A stretch of 64,000 bases of DNA from Xanthostigma xanthostigma (taxonomy: Eukaryota; Arthropoda; Insecta; Raphidioptera; Raphidiidae): NCBI GenBank assembly GCA_963575645.1, contig OY754469.1:44784753-44848752 (forward strand), in the 5' to 3' direction. Shown piece after piece: positions 43,813 through 54,585 of this stretch. Position 1 is the first letter of the stretch, and every line of letters starts with the position of its first letter. A program made the translations under genes and the position numbers. A model generated the notes under the pieces. That model made no database searches and was not told where the DNA came from. It saw only the letters and a program-made list of their open reading frames with translations.

Positions 43813-44108
43813 TTACATTCTAGTTATAAGTTGCTGGCAGGTCGTTTATTTTAAAAAATGTGACGTCACTTGGACTAAGTTAAATTAGTGTTTAAGTAAA
43901 ACTAATAATAGGTTACTTGTACCTACGTTTGACAAATATATGGTTTTGCCAAGTGCATTTTTTTACGGCAGCACGACTAAATGGCGTCATGTACTGTTTA
44001 AATAATACAGTAATTCAGAGACAATAAACGTTTTATTTTTTAACATTTGAACTGTCATTTCGCGCGCATCAAACCCATCTACAAAAGCCAGCTTCAATGC
44101 GCGCTACG
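43813..44108. other. No gene seen
   Basis: Spacer. Confidence 0.4.
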
Positions 44109-44478
44109 CAGCGCTGGACTTACACTAGGGGCAGTAGGGGTGGCAAAATTTTGAACGTGGGAAATGTTTTTTTTCGTGTTACAAAAAAATTCTTCGAAAA
44201 AATGACCGTGTTGAAAAAATTCATAAATATATATTTTTTTCAATCAGACTCGTATGCCTCTGAAAATATCTCGAAATTCATAAGTTATCGTTTTGTTTGT
44301 CAATTTATGATTTTTAATACGAAATTATTTCATTAGTAAAAAAAAGATTTTTTGACATAAATGAATCATTTTATTTATTTGAAAATTGTATACCGAACCT
44401 TTACCGCATTTTATGCAGGATTCAGGTAATGGGCCAGCATTTTTCACGGTGCCCCAGGGCGGCGTAAATCCGGCCCTA
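44109..44478. mobile_element. hAT-type MITE, second copy of the 925 family
   Basis: Inverted relative to 925-1350. Ends cagcgctggacttac and gtaaatccggcccta. The flanks gcgctacg and gcgcatcg match at six of eight bases. Shares aaattttgaacgtgggaaa and ggtgccccagggcgg-type blocks with the first copy. Confidence 0.82.
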
Positions 44479-45027
44479 GCGCATCGTGTGAAGCAAACAC
44501 ATAAAAGCCATCACGAAACCCAGCGCCACAGCACATCTGAAACCTAGCATCCAAATCTTGCATGGAATCTAGCGGTCTTTAATGTATATAGATTTAAATG
44601 TGCTTTGAAAAATAAATTAAAATCAGTCAATTTAAAAAAAGTTTCAATAGATTTGTTTAAAGTACAGATACATTAACACCGGTTGTTGAATAGAATTATT
44701 TATTTGATATGGCTTTACTGCATGTAATTATTATGGTTTATTCATGTTGTGTTTATGTCCTTTAATTCTATACAGTATTTTACTCGTGAAAGTATAAATG
44801 ATAACTGATTCGTGAATTATTGCTCACATTAACCTACTCTAACAGGAAATATAAACATTTACCGGGAAATGTGCACATTCGCCAGGCACATGTTATTTAT
44901 CAAACGTAACAGACGCGATACAGATATAAATTGACGGCAGGACAATACTTTATTCTAAGGATGATTAAATTGTTAAGAATTATATTCGGACAAGCAACGC
45001 CTGTCGACAAAACGTTATAATCGTATT
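44479..45027. other. No gene seen
   Basis: AT-rich, no motif. Confidence 0.4.
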
Positions 45028-45253
45028 CTGCCCTAAAAAGGCAAAGGGCAGTATGTGACATTTGTTGACAAAATGAGTTCATACTGAAGCCAACGACAGC
45101 AGTAAGTGCTGCAGCAATCATTTTAAAAAATGTTTCCCCCATGTTTTGATTTCCATAATCTAAAATTCTGGACGGTCAAGACATTTTTAGTAAATCTTGA
45201 TTTACTCAAATTCATAAGTTGGTCACTTACTGCCTTTTGCCTTTTTACGGCAG
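45028..45253. repeat. Foldback with ctgcc.taaaaaggcaaa ends
   Basis: ctgccctaaaaaggcaaag at left and its mirror, ctttttacggcag with ttttgcc, at right are inverted; each end is itself a small hairpin. An 80-codon open frame (44900-45142, minus) beginning MGETFFKMIAAALTAVVGFS crosses the boundary. It has a signal-anchor-like start but no recognised domain. Confidence 0.5.
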
Positions 45254-45283
45254 TATTACACTGGTAAGACAACTTATTAATGT

Positions 45284-45535
45284 CCGTTTCTCAACATTGT
45301 GTCATAATAGACGCCATTCGCACCATTACGTTCTTCAATTTACCACCTTCTCGTTTTTTAATATTATTAAAATTTTTTTTCTGTTAATAGTAGTGTGAGA
45401 GTAGAGGATTGATAGAGAGTCGGGATAAAAAGCCAATTGCCATAGATATCTGCCTTCGTCGAGATTTGAACCCAATAGCTTTCAAACGTGAATATAATGC
45501 TCTCTGAACCACTATTATACTCACTGGTTCTGGAC
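45284..45535 (-). repeat. Diverged tRNA-headed SINE, S4
   Basis: Shares gtccgtttctc, acgccattcgcaccattac and a degraded head (gagatttgaacccaatagc) with S1-S3. Considerably older than those copies. Confidence 0.6.
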
Positions 45536-46671
45536 AACTACAATATTATAAAAAACATTTTATGTAAAAAATGGAGCCAAATCCAGCGTTGGTAGTCCAC
45601 TAAAATCAAATGTGAAAAAAGGGGCCATACTCAATACAAAAAAAAATAGATATATTGGGGTTGGTCTGATGGCAAAGGCTTGGAGTCGGATAAAAAAAAA
45701 TGGCGTTTCACACCATTTTGAGCAGCTTGTCAATGTTTCTATGAAAAAGCATTCGATATGAAGATACAATCAAACTTCCGAAATTTCCTCTTATTTTAGA
45801 AGACAGGAATCCAATTCAATAAAATGACACAACTGTGAACGTGACTATTGTTGGCCGTAAATAATTTAGCAAATAATCATTTGTATATTTGGCGTATGGC
45901 CCTTAAACTATTGGCGTCGGTTAGCGGGACCTAGCGGTGGGACGGTTCAATGTTCCATTCATCCTGAACAATTTGCCACCATGTTTGTAATGCCGATACC
46001 GATTTACTTACCTGCTGAGAGGTTTATTTAATTTGATACAGATGTTAGATTCACACCCTCAAGGAAAATAATTGAATGCAGTTTGCATTCCGATGTTTTT
46101 TGAGAATGATCGCTCCCAGGAACTTTTAAGCGTCTATAATCTACTCTCTATCTATCTTTGTTGGGTTCACAAGAATAATGCAATTAAGGGATCAAATTAA
46201 AGTAATAAATTTGAAATGCAAGTATTAGCAAATGCATTGTATTATCGGCAGGGTTTTGGCGCTGCTACCCTAATTCTTCTTCTTTTGCCTCGGCGTTCTT
46301 CTAAAGCAAATAAACATCAGACAAAATGTTTTAAGAAAGTGAGTATAAACCTATTTGCCTTGCGACTACTACACAATTGATTTTCAATCAGTTTGAATTG
46401 TACGCATTCCTCCAATGATGCACAAAGTTATGTGATGTAGTGGATAAAGGTATTGTAGCAAATGTGTCCATCGGAATTCCCCTGCATCCCTGTTCCATTA
46501 CAGACTAGGTTAGGTGTAAATCCAATAAATTATCGCTGATAAGTAATGAAATAAAACACTCTCCTGGTTTTTATCGACTCCGCATGAAATTGAAAACAAC
46601 AGTTTCACTTGTTTTCACTGGCACACATTATTGTTGCCATGGATATAAGTGCTATGTGTGAGAGGGTCGAC
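45536..46671. other. No gene; 23-bp motif copy at 46245
   Basis: 46245-46268 is the diverged third copy of the motif at 1377. 45600-45625 has aaatgtgaaaaaagg, reminiscent of the MITE at 43626. No coding region. Confidence 0.45.
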
Positions 46672-47740
46672 CAGGGTTACCAGGTGTCCGGTTTTCGTCC
46701 GGACAGTTCGGACTTCCGATGTCTTCTCCGGATGAAAAATGAAAAGAAAACTGAACTATGAAATGTGGTGCTGTTTGAAATCATAATGAAATTAACGTAA
46801 CTATTACCTCATAAGGTTGCCGATGTAGATATTTTTGTTCCGAAACTATTTTTTGTGTAGATCAAAAATGATTACTTTTACGTGTTTTGTAGTGTTGTGC
46901 CGCTCCTGAGCGAGTCGTTCATAATTAACGACTCCTTTCTCGGAGCGCCATTGCTATGTGCTGAGCTGCTCTGTATTGTTGCATTCGCACATTTACAGAG
47001 CGCACAAAGCGCAGGCCACAGAAACCCTAGTGAATTTTGCACGTACGGAGTTATCTTTGCTGAGTCATTTAATGTTACACACTGTAAGTGTAATAGTACT
47101 AAGCTTACAGTGACTTAAACCATTCACATTGACGTCGTTGGCAAAGATATAATATTGTAACAATAAACTGCAGTGTTATTGTTAAGCTTTTATTATACTT
47201 CATAGTTTATCTGAAATTCGAATAATATAAGATCAGAATCATATTAAAATGAGCTCAGAGATGAGTGTGTGTATTGTGCTGTGCAATGCTAAGTGACTCC
47301 TGAGCATGTATGATGACAGTTCACACCTCTGCAGTCTGCACTCTTGTGTAGTGCGTATTGTCTAGAACTCTAGAGTCGCTTTTTTGAACGACTCCCTCTG
47401 AACGACTCTTTTTAGCGAGCGGAGCACACGGAGCCAGCTCCCAAGAAAGAGTCATGTGGACACATCACTAGTTTTTTGGTTTGTTGAAACGACACTGGTT
47501 CTTGATTATTTTTAAAAACTTTTGTATATAACTTGTTGTTTTTTATATTAATCTGTCTAAAAACACGTCTTAAAAAGAGTTTACAAACTTAGTTCTGTTT
47601 TCAGTCTTAAGATAAATAAAAAGAAAGTGAATATTTTTTTGTGTTTTGTTTCAAGTTTAATTTTTTAATTATATACTAAGGATAGAAGAAAGTAAAGAAA
47701 ATAATTACATTTTCTGTTCTGAAAAACTTTGGCAACCCTG
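46672..47740. mobile_element. hAT-type element hosting another hAT
   Basis: Ends cagggttaccagg and tttggcaaccctg (mirror cagggttgcca). The flanks gggtcgac and ggttcagc agree at only five of eight bases, so the duplication is aged or uncertain. Contains a second element at 46890-47470. Confidence 0.65.
46890..47470. mobile_element. Nested hAT-type element
   Basis: Ends tagtgttgtgcc and acacatcacta-type (mirror tagtgatgtgtcc). The flanks gtgttttg and gttttttg agree at seven of eight bases. Subterminal gagtcgttc and gaacgactc repeats, plus gagcg motifs, occur at both ends. Confidence 0.8.
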
Positions 47741-48313
47741 GGTTCAGCAATGTATTCGAACACTTCGGAACAAAACGAGGTTTTTTTCAAAAACAAAAAA
47801 ATGGTTGTCTGTAAAGTCGGTTTACGGACGATAGTTTTACGTGATAACGTATTCCGTAATACATAACCTAAACCTCCCAAAATTTGGTTTCAATCCGCTT
47901 ATCCTTGGTGTCGGAATGATAAGAAATGTCAAAAGTGACGTTTGCAACTTACAAAGTATTATGTTCTAATAATAATTAGTTATTCCAATACTTAACTTAG
48001 CAGGCTTTGCATTTCACAATATACTAATGTCAAAAAATTGAATTAAACATTAGAAATGCAGCTGTTTTCATGTTAAGACAAGACATACGTTTGCTTCTAA
48101 TTTCCATGTACGGCAAACAAAGACAACCGACCGCGTCGCGTCATGCATTACACAACATTGCATTTATACAGCTATTTTTCTATATAAATTTGTATAAAAT
48201 ATTTTTCTATATAAATTTGTATAAAAAAATTGGTTGTCTGTAAAGTTGGTTTACGGACGATAGTTTTACGTGATAACGTAATCCGTAATACATAACCTAA
48301 ATTTATATAATAA
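47741..48313. other. No gene; two fragments of the gttgtctgtaaagtcgg element
   Basis: 47800-47878 and 48226-48302 are left-end fragments, each running from ggttgtctgtaaag through acgtgataacg to cataacctaaa. Between them is AT-rich sequence without a gene. Confidence 0.6.
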
Positions 48314-49001
48314 CTAGCGGACCCGGCGAACTTCGTACCGCCTAACAGTATTATATATATATATCTATATAATTGGAACATCTATCTATCTATTTTATTT
48401 ATTTTAAAATATACATGGACGTATATGTGTGTATGTCGAACACTCCGGCTGCGCCGTCGTGCCCGGTGCAAAAGAACGAATGGGGATATTTGAATATTTG
48501 ATTAACGTCTGATTAGTACTCTTCAATAAATAAATTATCGACCAATTTTTATAAGATCAACAACATTTTCGATATGAATAAAAAAAAGTATACTTACAAC
48601 ACAAAATCCGTTGTTATTGGAAGCTCGTGTCACGTGTTGAGTACTTTTGAGGTTATAAAATCACTTGAAAATTATTTAATGATGAAAAATGTTAAAAGTA
48701 TATAAATCAATGTTTTTTTAATTTTTGACAGAATTTTTTCAAATCATACATAAGGCTGTTTATATTTTAAAACCATGGATACGAATTTAAAAAAAAAATC
48801 GTGTCTTTAATAATAATTATAATCAAAGGAAGAAAAAAAATTTAAGGGTGGACTACCCCTAACATTTAGGGGGATGAAAAATAGATGTTGGCCGATTCTC
48901 ATAGATACCGGATAAGCACAAAAAATTTCATCAAAATCCGTCAAGCCGTTTCGGAGGAGTATGACTTCGAAAACTGTGACACGAGAATTTTATATATTAG
49001 A
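48314..49001 (-). mobile_element. Helitron, unit A of a head-to-tail dimer
   Basis: Minus orientation. 3' end: ggcggtacgaagttcgcc hairpin, gggtccg, CTAG followed by T. 5' end: TCTAATATATAAAATTC, joined directly to the CTAG of unit B. The body contains a piece of the palindrome family (gattaacgtctgattagtac ... cgaccaattttt). No Rep/helicase sequence; non-autonomous. Confidence 0.85.
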
Positions 49002-49697
49002 CTAGCGGACCCGGCGAACTTCGTACCGCCTAACAGTATTATATATATATATATATCTATATAATTGGAACATCTATCTATCTATTTTATTTATTTTAAA
49101 ATATACATGGACGTATATGTGTGTATGTCGAACACTCCGGCTGCGCCGTCGTGCCCGGTGCAAAAGAACGAATGGGGATATTTGAATATTTGATTAACGT
49201 CTGATTAGTACTCTTCAATAAATAAATTATCGACCAATTTTTATAAGATCAACAACATTTTCGATATGAATAAAAAAAAGTATACTTACAACACAAAATC
49301 CGTTGTTATTGGAAGCTCGTGTCACGTGTTGAGTACTTTTGAGGTTATAAAATCACTTGAAAATTATTTAATGATGAAAAATGTTAAAAGTATATAAATC
49401 AATGTTTTTTTAATTTTTGACAGAATTTTTTCAAATCATACATAAGGCTGTTTATATTTTAAAACCATGGATACGAATTTAAAAAAAAAATCGTGTCTTT
49501 AATAATAATTATAATCAAAGGAAGAAAAAAAATTTAAGGGTGGACTACCCCTAACATTTAGGGGGATGAAAAATAGATGTTGGCCGATTCTCATAGATAC
49601 CGGATAAGCACAAAAAATTTCATCAAAATCCGTCAAGCCGTTTCGGAGGAGTATGACTTCGAAAACTGTGACACGAGAATTTTATATATATAGAAGA
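49002..49697 (-). mobile_element. Helitron, unit B of a head-to-tail dimer
   Basis: By eye identical to unit A apart from two extra bases in the (at)n tract and a slightly longer 5' end, A|TCTTCTATATATATAAAA. The outer flanks of the dimer are A at the 5' side and T at the 3' side, so the dimer as a whole sits in one AT target. Confidence 0.85.
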
Positions 49698-50076
49698 TTA
49701 TAATAATTCGAATCTATGATATTGCATCTTTCGCTTCAAATTTAGGTTAATTTTATTTATTTAAAATACTCACCATATAATATTTCTTAATAAATAATAA
49801 ATAATATATTCTTCCGTATTTATTTTAAGTCTCAAAGATTAGCTGTCATAATATTTATAAAACAATTGTTTCGCTGTTTATAATATAAAATTCCAAAACC
49901 TACTTACAATATTTAAGTATTTTCATACGTCAAAAAAATTGATTTTTATAATGATAAAATTTGTAAGAAAACGATTTTTTCGAGAGATGAGACCTAGCTA
50001 AAACGATTTTTTGCCCCCCAAAATCCTTTTTCAGTATTCAGTAAATTTCATCCAAATCGTTAGGGCCGTTTTCGAG
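49698..50076. other. No gene seen
   Basis: AT-rich. 50020-50075 (catccaaatcgttagggccg) looks like a short Helitron-like fragment. Confidence 0.4.
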
Positions 50077-50233
50077 AAAAGCACGCACAGGGTCAGGCGG
50101 AACGTTACGCGTTATGCGTTACGCGTTATGCGTTATGCGTTACGCGTTACACTTTTTCGTACATGCAGCCGGTGTTTTATCAATTTATAATATTGGTGAT
50201 TCATCAATTTATAAGACGTTATCACGTCAAAAA
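50077..50233 (+). repeat. Heptad-repeat element, copy 1
   Basis: gcacgcacagggtcaggcgg, then about seven copies of the heptamer gcgttay, then the right end of the gttgtctgtaaagtcgg family (catgcagccggtgttttatc ... gttatcacgtcaaaa). Confidence 0.8.
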
Positions 50234-50337
50234 CTGTTTAGGCAAATTCTGTTATACGAAATCTATGTAAAATGTTCTCCTCTTTCGTTTAAGACTGGTT
50301 TCAAACCGATCTGATTTAAATTGAGCGAGAAATTTGC

Positions 50338-50510
50338 AAAAAGCACGCACAGGGTCAGGCGGAACGTTACGCGTTATGGGTTATGCGTTATGCGTTACGC
50401 GTTACGAACGTTAGGAACGTTACGTTACACTTTTTCGAACATGCAGCCGGTGTTTTATCAATTTATAATATTGGTGATTCATCAATTTATAAGACGTTAT
50501 CACGTCAAAA
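50338..50510 (+). repeat. Heptad-repeat element, copy 2
   Basis: Same structure as 50077-50233, about 105 bp downstream. The gcgttay array has diverged (gcgttatgggttatgcgtta, then acgttaggaacgtt). Both copies have a duplicated tcaatttata block before the right end. Confidence 0.8.
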
Positions 50511-50824
50511 AAAGGATAATTTGTAGAGATTAGACATCGTTTCACCTATATTTTTACGTTAAAGAATCGTTGATTACGAAATTTCGTAGTTCTACTAATC
50601 AATATGTCACACGAACTGTCGTTCCATTTTTGTTATCGGAAATTGAAATATTAGTAACTTAAAGATAAATCGTAATACATCTTCTAATAAATCAGTCATG
50701 TACATTCGATCGAAAATAAATAATTTATAGATGACGAAGTTTTTGTGTACTATTGTTGTCGTAACAAAGTTTATTGATGGGTTTTAATTTTTAGTACAAT
50801 CAATTTATACATATAAACATTTTA
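50511..50824. other. No gene seen
   Basis: AT-rich spacer. Confidence 0.4.
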
Positions 50825-51204
50825 CCGAGCAGGAGGGCGTAGTGGTGAGAGCACTAGATTCACATTTAGGAGGTACCGGGTTCGAATTCCGGCGGGTGCA
50901 GATGTGGCTGGAACTTTTTCTTGCTGCCTCACGCCGAGAAACGGTAATTTGTACCGGCCATCTTGTTGAGGTTTTCTATGGCTTCCCTCAATAATTCCAG
51001 ATAAATATCGAGATGGTTCTTTAGTCAAGGCCATAGCCGATTATCTGTCAAACTCCTATGCTCAAAATTTGCCGACCTTATCCTAATGTCCTAAAATTCC
51101 TTCATTCCCCCATTGCTATTAATTAAGTTGAAGTTGAAAAAATGTAGAAAATAACGGGAAGTGTGATAGATATAACATAAAGTCGAGAAGCGGACGTTAA
51201 ACGC

Positions 51205-51252
<48 letters not shown>
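50825..51252 (+). repeat. tRNA-headed SINE, copy S2, with (att)n tail
   Basis: Best copy of the family. Head: A box ggcgtagtggtgagagc, B box gggttcgaattcc. Body includes ggccatcttgttgaggtt and aaggccatagccgattatc. The tail ends aaacgcagtgtt + (att)n, 51206-51252. Full length is about 430 bp. The family is Pol III-transcribed by inference from the head. Confidence 0.85.
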
Positions 51253-51256
<4 letters not shown>

Positions 51257-51879
51257 AACATTTCCAAAATTCAGCCAAACTTCTTAGGAGGCTATGAAAC
51301 GTCGAGAAATTTTGGTCCGACCGCTAGGACCTGCCATCCGACCACACCAAATAGTGTATACGTGCCACATGGCAAATAACTAAGTTTCGTCATCCCTAAC
51401 CTAGAAAAATCAACACACTATAATAGAATAAGTAATTAGTGACATTGTGCATGCAGTGTAGTAGGTACAATAGAAACATTTTGTTGAAATAAAGATTTTG
51501 AGAGCTAGGCCGGGCGTTTTGCCGCAGTGCAGTAGTTTAGCAAGTAACATTACCAACTGTATCATTGTCAGTGTATATCATTGCCAACTAAATAACTGTG
51601 TATGCAAGAAGAATCGTCTGTGATGTGACTGTGCACCGTGAAAATGAATGCCATAAAATAGTCGGCCGACTGCATGTGTGCGCTGCTGTACATGTAAAGC
51701 CGAGATTGTAGTAAACTCTATACTGATGGGTTGAGATAAAACAGTGGCATCAATTTACGAACTGTTATACTGGAAAAGTACGGATTTTGAAAATAACAGT
51801 TCTCTAAATTATATATTGTTCAGTAACAAAAATTCTTAACAGATTAAGCTTTTTGCGAACAATCATTAAAGCCTAAATA
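51253..51879. other. No gene seen
   Basis: 51270-51420 and 51500-51730 are less AT-rich than average, but I recognise neither coding sequence nor repeat ends. Confidence 0.4.
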
Positions 51880-52974
51880 TAATAATAATAATAATGCGTT
51901 AATGTGCGTTTCTCGACTTTATATGTCATAACAGACGCCATTCGCACCATTACTATTTTCCATCTATCACACTTCCCGTTATTTTCTACATTTTTAAGGA
52001 GGCGTTAAACGAAGATAATGAAAAATATCTGAAATAAAGTTTTTTTAATAAAATTTTCATGACAAAATTGTCTGTAAAAAATTCAAAATCATTACATTTA
52101 TAAAGCTAAAAATTAAAAAAACTTTTACATGTAGTCTTATGATCATCCTAGCTTGCAAACGGTACATTTTAATTTTTTGCAAATAACCAAATGTCAGCAG
52201 TTCTGAAAACTAACTGGGTAAAGCATCGATGTCTTAAAAATACATTAATATTTTTTCCAATATTTAATTAGGAGACTTTTAATCAATAAAAAAAATTATT
52301 AAACCTTTTCAGTTTTCGAATATGGACTTTTATTCTTGACAATTTTAACTGAATATTCAACTTTTTAATGATTTAATTTTAATTTTCATTACTTATAATT
52401 TCTTTTTTTAATTATTTACTGCAAAAATATGTAAAATACTGATATTTACATAAATTTATTTTTTCTAACCTAACTTTGTACAAAAAAATCAAAAGTTAGT
52501 TCATTAAGTAAAATACTGAAATAATTAATTAATAATAAAAAAATGACAATAATTAATCGGTATCATCGACTTAAAAGTTTTTATAAAAATTTATTCTGAA
52601 AAGGTTCCAATTTAGAATTCGACTTACTTTTGATTGGGACTGTAACGCATCAACCTCCTTAAACCCCCACTTTATTAATAGCAATGGGCGAATGACGGAA
52701 TTTTAAGACATTAGGATAAGGTAGGCAAGTTTTGAGCACAGGAGTTTGACAGGTAATCGGCCACGGCCTTGAATAAAGAACCATTTCGATATTTATCTGT
52801 AATTATTGAAGGAAACCATGGAAAACCTCAATAAGATGGCCGGTACGGGAATTACTTTTCTCGGCGAGAGGCAGCAGGAAACAGTCCCCGCCACATCTGC
52901 CCCCGCCGGGATTTAAACCCGATACCTTTCGAATGCGAGTCTAGTGCTCTCAACACTACTCCACCTCGCTCGGT
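51880..52974 (-). repeat. tRNA-headed SINE, copy S3, interrupted
   Basis: Minus orientation; tail (ataat)n at 51880-51893, head ending near 52974 (gagcgaggtggagtag on the minus strand). Split by a TTAA-flanked element at 51998-52658. Confidence 0.85.
51998..52658. mobile_element. TTAA-flanked 661-bp element in a SINE
   Basis: ttaa occurs on both sides (51994-51997, 52659-52662). Both ends begin ggagg, and both have gcgtta within the first 15-20 bp, but the inverted repeat is short and gapped. The SINE sequence is continuous across the element, and copy S2 supplies the empty site. TTAA targets are used by piggyBac- and Kolobok-type elements. The interior is very AT-rich and non-coding. Confidence 0.75.
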
Positions 52975-53104
52975 ATTAAAGCTTAAATTTTGCATTTTCC
53001 CAACTCGTAAAATATTAATATATTAATTATGCATGTATTTACCCAACATTACACCCAAAGTTGATACGACTTCATTTATTTTAGTAAACTTGAAACTCGT
53101 AAGT
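52975..53104. other. No gene seen
   Basis: Short spacer. Confidence 0.4.
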
Positions 53105-53268
53105 TGAACAAAAATTACAGATATCAAGTTTCGAGAGTGTACTAAGAATAAAATTATTAAAACGAACTCATCGATCGCTTTATAAAACAATGTTTTTATT
53201 TTTCGTCGTATAGAAGTACGTTCTAATAATTTTATTCTTACTACAGTCTCGAAACTTGACATCAGTTA
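53105..53268. repeat. Inverted-repeat element
   Basis: aaattacagatatcaagttt... to ...aaacttgacatcagttattt form ~55-bp arms (tcgagagtgtactaagaata pairs with tattcttactacagtctcga). A related, single-armed sequence lies at 20150-20275. Confidence 0.7.
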
Positions 53269-53734
53269 TTTTTGTCGAATTTTTGAGGATAATATTATGA
53301 ACGACAATTCGCACAAAATTAGTCATCGTTTTAGAGTAGGTAATTTGTAAACATCCTGTATTAATTAAGTTTGTGTGAAAAATGTATTAATTAATATTAC
53401 ATTTATTTAAATGTGAAATAAAATACCCACAGTTATGTAAATGACTTCATTCAGATGAAATATCACTTCTTTGTTGTTTCCTGTGACATGCAATAGAACT
53501 ATTATTTAAAATGGTCAATGATAAAACTTCATTTATTTCATTTCACATTCCAGTGTGGCAAAGAAGCTTATGTCGACTTTTATATAAAGTTTTTAACTTT
53601 AAAAATCTTTAAAACTTGATCAAAACGACAGCACAAAACATTCATAAATAGAGGTGGAATTCGAACTATCATATCAATCACAATTTTAAAATGAAATTAG
53701 ACAAGTAACTAAACAAAATATTATTAATAAATAA
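53269..53734. other. No gene seen
   Basis: AT-rich. Confidence 0.4.
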
Positions 53735-53990
53735 AATTATCAACCAATTTTTCAGTCAATATATTAACAAAAAAATATAATTAATACATTAACGTTTCGA
53801 TCCGGATTAATTATATTTTTTGTTAATATATTGTCTGAAAAATTGGTCGATAATTTTATTTATTGCAAAGTTCTAATGAGACGTTAATCTTTGATTAACG
53901 TCTGATTAGAACTCTTCAATAAATAAAATTATTATTTTGTTAATATATTGTCTGAAAAATTGGTCGATAATTTTATTTATCAAAGATTTA
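53735..53990. repeat. Palindrome family, two rearranged copies
   Basis: 53735-53880 keeps both outer arms, but the centre collapses after aacgtttcgatccgg. 53881-53990 is a second partial copy, joined through a small palindrome, gttctaatgagacgttaatc/gattaacgtctgattagaac. Together they look like template switching between arms. Confidence 0.75.
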
Positions 53991-54504
53991 AAATATTATT
54001 AAACCCTACGCCGAAGAAATAATTCCCTGCTTTTACATCAGCTTTACATTTGATGATTCTATTTTATAAAGCTTACGCAACATTTGTCATTGACAAGAAA
54101 CGTGCAATTTTTGTTAGATTTTTTACAATTGTTTCTTTGGTTTTAATTCATTATATTTTTAACTGTTAAACGAACATCTTAAAGAAAACCTGATATTTTT
54201 ATTGCAATCATATTGACTAACTTTAAACACCAAAGTAAAACCTGCAAAGTGCAAACCTTCTAACACTCGAAACGATACAGCACTGGCCATTTCTGGATAG
54301 AATCTCAGGTTAACCGAGCACCGAAGTTATGGTATGGAATAAAGCGTGTATTATAGAGTTTATACTTCGAGCTATTTATTTTCGTGTTTAGATTGTCAGA
54401 TTTATGTAACTTATGTGTAGATTTTCTGACACGAGCCTCCTGACTGCATCCCTTGGCAGACCCCTTACGATATTAAAAGTCGGGGACCTCAATAGTCCTT
54501 TAAA
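53991..54504. other. No gene seen
   Basis: No motif recognised. Confidence 0.4.
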
Positions 54505-54585
54505 AAAAAAGACGGGTTGCACTCCGGGGGTGCCGGCAGAAGTGAAAACTTGAATATTAACGTCTTACGAATTTTCGATCAGGTC
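54505..54585. repeat. Dispersed gcactcc/ggagtgc repeat, copy 2
   Basis: Inverted match of 58-140: gggttgcactccgggggtgc, then gaagtgaaaacttgaatatt. The hairpin has one change here. Confidence 0.6.

Noticed and set aside
44900-45142. Small secreted or membrane protein (MGETFFKMIAAALTAV...)
   Set aside because: The N-terminus is hydrophobic, but the frame crosses a foldback boundary and the tail is low-complexity translation of AT-rich DNA. No family recognised.
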